The notes beneath the pieces were generated by a model that was not told the DNA's origin, made no database searches, and saw only the letters and a list, made by a program, of their open reading frames with translations. Shown piece after piece: positions 63,560-64,000 of a stretch of DNA of 64,000 nucleotides. The stretch is from the NCBI GenBank assembly GCA_000972765.1, contig CP011265.1, positions 1,612,001 to 1,676,000 on the forward strand, written 5' to 3'. This DNA comes from Verrucomicrobia bacterium IMCC26134 (lineage in GTDB: Bacteria > Verrucomicrobiota > Verrucomicrobiia > Opitutales > Opitutaceae). The position numbers and the translations under genes are program-made. Positions within the stretch are counted from its first letter, which is position 1. The number at the start of each line of letters is the position of its first letter.

Positions 63560-64000
63560 CCGCTAAAGCCTCCGCCATCTCGCACTCCACCTCTTCCACG
63601 TCCATGGAAACGCCTGCCTCTACGCCAACCTCCCGCCCTTTTAATTTGAGCTCGCCCGCTGCGGATAGCGATCAAACTGATACGCTCATTGAGATCAGTG
63701 ATTTCGATTTTTACTATGGGACAAAGCAGGCCCTTTTCGATATCAACCTGAAGCTTGATGACAAACGAGTCACTGCCTTTATCGGCCCTTCCGGCTGTGG
63801 CAAATCCACACTTTTGCGCTGCTTAAATCGCATGAACGATCTGATTGACGGCACGCAGATAAAGCGAGGTGGGGTAAAGATACGTGGCGTGGATATTTAT
63901 GGCCGGGAGGTAGATTCCATCGAGCTTCGTAAACGCGTCGGCATGGTTTTTCAGAAATCAAATCCATTTCCGAAGTCCATTTACGAAAACATTGTCTACG
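63553..64000 (+). CDS. pstB: Phosphate ABC transporter ATP-binding protein, 3' end cut off by the window
   Basis: The frame opens at ATG 63553, overlapping the last codons of pstA by seven bases, and runs off the end of the window. Internal ATG 63604 is an alternative start that removes a Ser/Thr-rich leader. Visible features are [21 protein letters not shown], Walker [10 protein letters not shown] (about 78-86), [12 protein letters not shown] and the Q-loop [18 protein letters not shown], all specific to PstB. A phoU gene may follow outside the window. Confidence 0.95.
   Translation, partial: MVTAKASAISHSTSSTSMETPASTPTSRPFNLSSPAADSDQTDTLIEISDFDFYYGTKQALFDINLKLDDKRVTAFIGPSGCGKSTLLRCLNRMNDLIDGTQIKRGGVKIRGVDIYGREVDSIELRKRVGMVFQKSNPFPKSIYENIVY

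Overview
This 64 kb window is a GC-rich chromosomal segment of a Gram-negative bacterium. A Kdo transferase (lipid A core), a TonB-type protein, an outer-membrane porin and a LolD/AttE-type exporter show an outer membrane. The combination of conserved but unnamed proteins, AttH-type exporter, EpsI/exosortase-linked polysaccharide genes, DUF4838 protein and lineage-style intergenic repeats suggests a verrucomicrobium close to Opitutaceae. That placement is an inference from gene content and was not tested by phylogeny.

Layout. 1-0.9 kb: 3' part of a TonB-like gene, then tRNA-Ala(GGC). 1.1-6.5 kb (minus): ABC exporter ATPase, fused FtsX-type permease, AttH/CrtC-like protein and an SDR lacking the catalytic Tyr. 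6.6-8.1 kb: an NtrC-type sigma-54 response regulator. 8.2-8.65 kb: tRNA-Ser(TGA) followed by perfect 161-bp tandem repeats that each carry the tRNA 3' end. 8.7-16.0 kb (minus): a type I restriction-modification operon hsdM-hsdS-DUF1016 nuclease-hsdR, the likely accessory insertion at the tRNA. Two genes of this operon contain in-frame palindromic repeats: five hairpins in the DUF1016 gene and one nested repeat in hsdM. 16.2-25.1 kb: housekeeping genes (YacP-like NYN protein, DUF2851, CPBP protease, thiL, tsaE, an R/G-rich hypothetical protein, tRNA-Leu(GAG), serine acetyltransferase, pyrD). 25.3-34.3 kb: an acidic protein with a histone-H1-like tail, hemB, a hybrid histidine kinase, cysS and a short thrS. 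34.4-37.3 kb (minus): pyrR-pyrB-pyrC.

37.5-51.1 kb is one long plus-strand surface-polysaccharide cluster. It holds asparagine synthase, a membrane protein, a WecA/MraY-type phosphosugar transferase, an acyl carrier protein / acyl-AMP ligase / SDR trio, a PglD-like acyltransferase, an EpsI-domain protein overlapping a DUF4838 protein, a PglE-like aminotransferase, a PglC-like transferase and a PglF-like 4,6-dehydratase. The PglF-E-D-C set would make and attach a di-N-acylated bacillosamine-type sugar. The ACP trio could supply an unusual acyl group, which is the most interesting metabolic hypothesis here. No glycosyltransferase, flippase, polymerase or exosortase is present in the window.

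51.1-58.1 kb: M16 peptidase, waaA and an SNF2 helicase. 58.3-64 kb: a phosphate-acquisition block with porin, pstS, pstC, pstA and the 5' part of pstB. The two Pst permeases carry unusually large extracytoplasmic insertions, and there is a Pho-box-like direct repeat upstream of the porin.

The strongest candidates for undescribed biology are the palindromic, reading-frame-compatible repeats inside the DUF1016 and hsdM genes, the acyl-modification module inside the bacillosamine cluster, the orphan EpsI/DUF4838 pair and the tRNA-Ser tandem repeats.
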